In this document: positions 6,438 through 7,135 of the stretch, one piece after another | Position numbering within the stretch: position 1 is the stretch's first letter | How the letters are laid out: every line of letters starts with the position of its first letter | NCBI GenBank assembly: GCA_028869495.1 | Contig: JAGWRY010000295.1 | Span: 1-7,135, forward strand | Length of the DNA: 7,135 nucleotides | Origin: Elusimicrobiota bacterium | GTDB taxonomy: Bacteria > Elusimicrobiota > Elusimicrobia > UBA1565 > UBA9628 | Direction of reading: 5' to 3' | Made by a program: the position numbers and the translations under genes | Notes under the pieces: generated by a model | What the model was told of the DNA's origin: nothing | What the model saw: the letters and a program-made list of their open reading frames with translations, nothing else | Database searches by the model: none

Positions 6438-6451
6438 AATGTAACCATTAT
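6436..6451. promoter_or_regulatory. Candidate operator: 16-bp perfect palindrome at the regulator start
   Basis: ATAATG (6436-6441), spacer TAAC, and CATTAT (6446-6451) form a perfect inverted repeat in an AT-rich patch of an otherwise about 70% GC region. It covers most of the -10 box, the predicted +1 and the first bases of the regulator's start codon. A bound dimer would block RNA polymerase directly. The symmetry is read from sequence; binding by the Rrf2 protein is inferred from position and family habit. Confidence 0.65.
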
Positions 6452-6475
6452 AGTATCATATGAGCCGCCCGTCAA
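6447..6475 (-). promoter_or_regulatory. Near-consensus sigma-70 promoter of the Rrf2-nitroreductase unit
   Basis: On the minus strand, TTGACG (6475-6470), a 17-bp spacer, and a perfect TATAAT (6452-6447). Five of six -35 bases and all -10 bases match consensus. The predicted start is the A at 6440, 3 nt before ATG 6437. Such a strong promoter under a tight operator fits an inducible stress unit. Confidence 0.82.
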
Positions 6476-6486
6476 GCCCCGGCGTG

Positions 6487-6495
6487 TGCTATGAT
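6487..6495 (+). promoter_or_regulatory. Extended -10 promoter for the carrier gene (leaderless type)
   Basis: TGCTATGAT at 6487-6495 is an extended -10 (TGN plus TATGAT). Counting six bases on, the predicted transcription start is G6502, the first base of the GTG start codon. No -35 match is seen. The two nearby ATGs (6491, 6494) are out of frame, meet a TGA within a few codons, and lie inside the promoter. Confidence 0.6.
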
Positions 6496-6501
6496 GGGGC
6501 T

Positions 6502-7135
6502 GTGACCCCCGACGACCCTCCCGGCGCGGCGCGCGCCGACTCCGGGGTCGGCGTCCTGGCGGCGGCCGCCTTCGCCTGGAACTTCCTGACGATCGGCGCC
6601 TACGCGATGGTCGGCCCGCCGCGCGGCGCGCTGATCATGACGCGCTTCGGCCCGCGCGCGCTGCCCTGGGTGTACATGGGCAGCGCGGCGCTGACCGGGC
6701 TGGTCGTCTGGGCCTACGAGCGCACCGCGCGCCTGCCGCGCCGCCCGCTGATCGCCGGCTGGCTCGCCCTGCTGGCCGCCACGATGGCCGCCGGGGCCTG
6801 GGCCGTCGGCGCGACGCATTGGCGGCCGCTCGAGTTTCTCTACTTCCTGTGGACGGACGTCTTCGGCATCATGGCGGTGACGCTGTTCTGGACCTGCGCC
6901 AACGACGTGTTCGGGCCCGCCTACGCCCCGCGCGTGTTCGGCTTCGTCGCGGCCGGCGCGCCGCTCGGCGCGGTGGCCGGGGCCTGGCTCGACGAGCGCC
7001 TGATGCTGCGCCTGGGGCCGGTCGCGCTCCTCGGGCTGTCGGCGGCGGTCTTCGCGGGGAGCGTGCCGCTGTTCCTGTTCGTCGAATCGCGCGCGCGCGG
7101 CCGCGGCCTGGCCGGCGGCGCGCCGGCGATCGCGG
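6502..7135 (+). CDS. ATP/ADP-translocase (NTT/TLC)-like membrane carrier, 5' part
   Basis: The first 211 codons of a hydrophobic carrier that runs off the window. Helices are visible at about residues 17-37, 54-71, 82-103, 110-131, 145-163 and 173-194. The blocks GPPRGALIMTRFGPRALPWV (38-57), FLYFLWTDVFGIMAVTLFW (112-130) and the following NDVFGPAYAPRVFGFVAAGA (134-153) resemble free-living-bacterial relatives of nucleotide transporters, with the usual order of aromatic-rich helix, FW..(A/N)D.F, R.FGF.AAGA.LGA. The true substrate is open: nucleotide, NAD or none. Start choice: GTG 6502 coincides with the predicted transcription start of an extended -10 promoter. An in-frame ATG at 6460 would add 14 residues (MSRPSSPGVCYDGA) that look non-protein-like and would require transcription from further upstream. 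It is divergent from the Rrf2 gene. No stop codon occurs before the window end. Confidence 0.8.
   Translation, partial: MTPDDPPGAARADSGVGVLAAAAFAWNFLTIGAYAMVGPPRGALIMTRFGPRALPWVYMGSAALTGLVVWAYERTARLPRRPLIAGWLALLAATMAAGAWAVGATHWRPLEFLYFLWTDVFGIMAVTLFWTCANDVFGPAYAPRVFGFVAAGAPLGAVAGAWLDERLMLRLGPVALLGLSAAVFAGSVPLFLFVESRARGRGLAGGAPAIA

Noticed and set aside
6460..6501. In-frame ATG at 6460 as the carrier start
   Set aside because: The extra 14 residues look like translated promoter, no SD precedes it, and the extended -10 box lies inside this stretch, pointing to GTG 6502.
6472..6819. Minus-strand 115-codon open frame opposite the carrier gene
   Set aside because: Arg/Gly/Ala-rich low-complexity product antisense to a clear membrane-protein frame; no start context.

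Overview
This is a very GC-rich (about 70%) bacterial chromosome segment with seven protein genes packed almost end to end. All seven read as chromosomal household, transport or stress functions. I see no transposase, integrase, phage gene, CRISPR array, tRNA or rRNA. The organism cannot be named from this window. High GC, RsgA, an Rrf2 regulator and a nucleotide-carrier-like protein fit many phyla. A deep-branching uncultured lineage, Elusimicrobiota for example, is only a guess.

Layout. Left, plus strand: a GT28/MGDG-synthase-type glycosyltransferase (2-1183), a 72-bp gap holding two adjacent hairpins, then a secreted AcpA/SapM-like phosphoesterase (1256-2095). Both plausibly act on lipids or phospholipids, but the link is loose. 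Middle, minus strand and convergent with the left pair: five genes read from right to left. These are an Rrf2 regulator (6437-6018), an NfsB-type nitroreductase (5989-5324), the ribosome-assembly GTPase RsgA (5288-4203), a sodium:solute symporter (4206-2695) and a small uncharacterised membrane protein (2698-2147). The last three are joined by two 4-nt ATGA stop/start overlaps. Right, plus strand and divergent from the regulator: the first 211 codons of an ATP/ADP-translocase (NTT/TLC)-like membrane carrier, starting at GTG 6502 and running off the window.

How the genes work together. The Rrf2 regulator and nitroreductase look like a self-regulated redox or electrophile-stress unit. A strong promoter (TTGACG, 17 bp, TATAAT) is overlapped by a perfect 16-bp palindrome that covers the -10 box and the regulator's own start codon. 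The regulator has only two cysteines and lacks the three-cysteine Fe-S motif of IscR/NsrR, so thiol sensing is more likely. RsgA, symporter and membrane protein form a coupled unit that may have its own promoter in the 35-bp gap after the nitroreductase.

The most interesting pattern is about expression. At three promoters a good -10 box (two of them extended, TGCTANNAT) lies so close to the start codon that the predicted transcript starts 0, 1 or 3 nt before it. These genes lack Shine-Dalgarno sequences, while two internal operon genes have strong ones at 7-nt spacing. This points to leaderless mRNAs for leading genes and SD-led translation inside operons. Other items worth a look are a perfect 40-bp palindrome inside the start of rsgA, the double hairpin before the phosphoesterase, and the unknown membrane protein coupled to the symporter.
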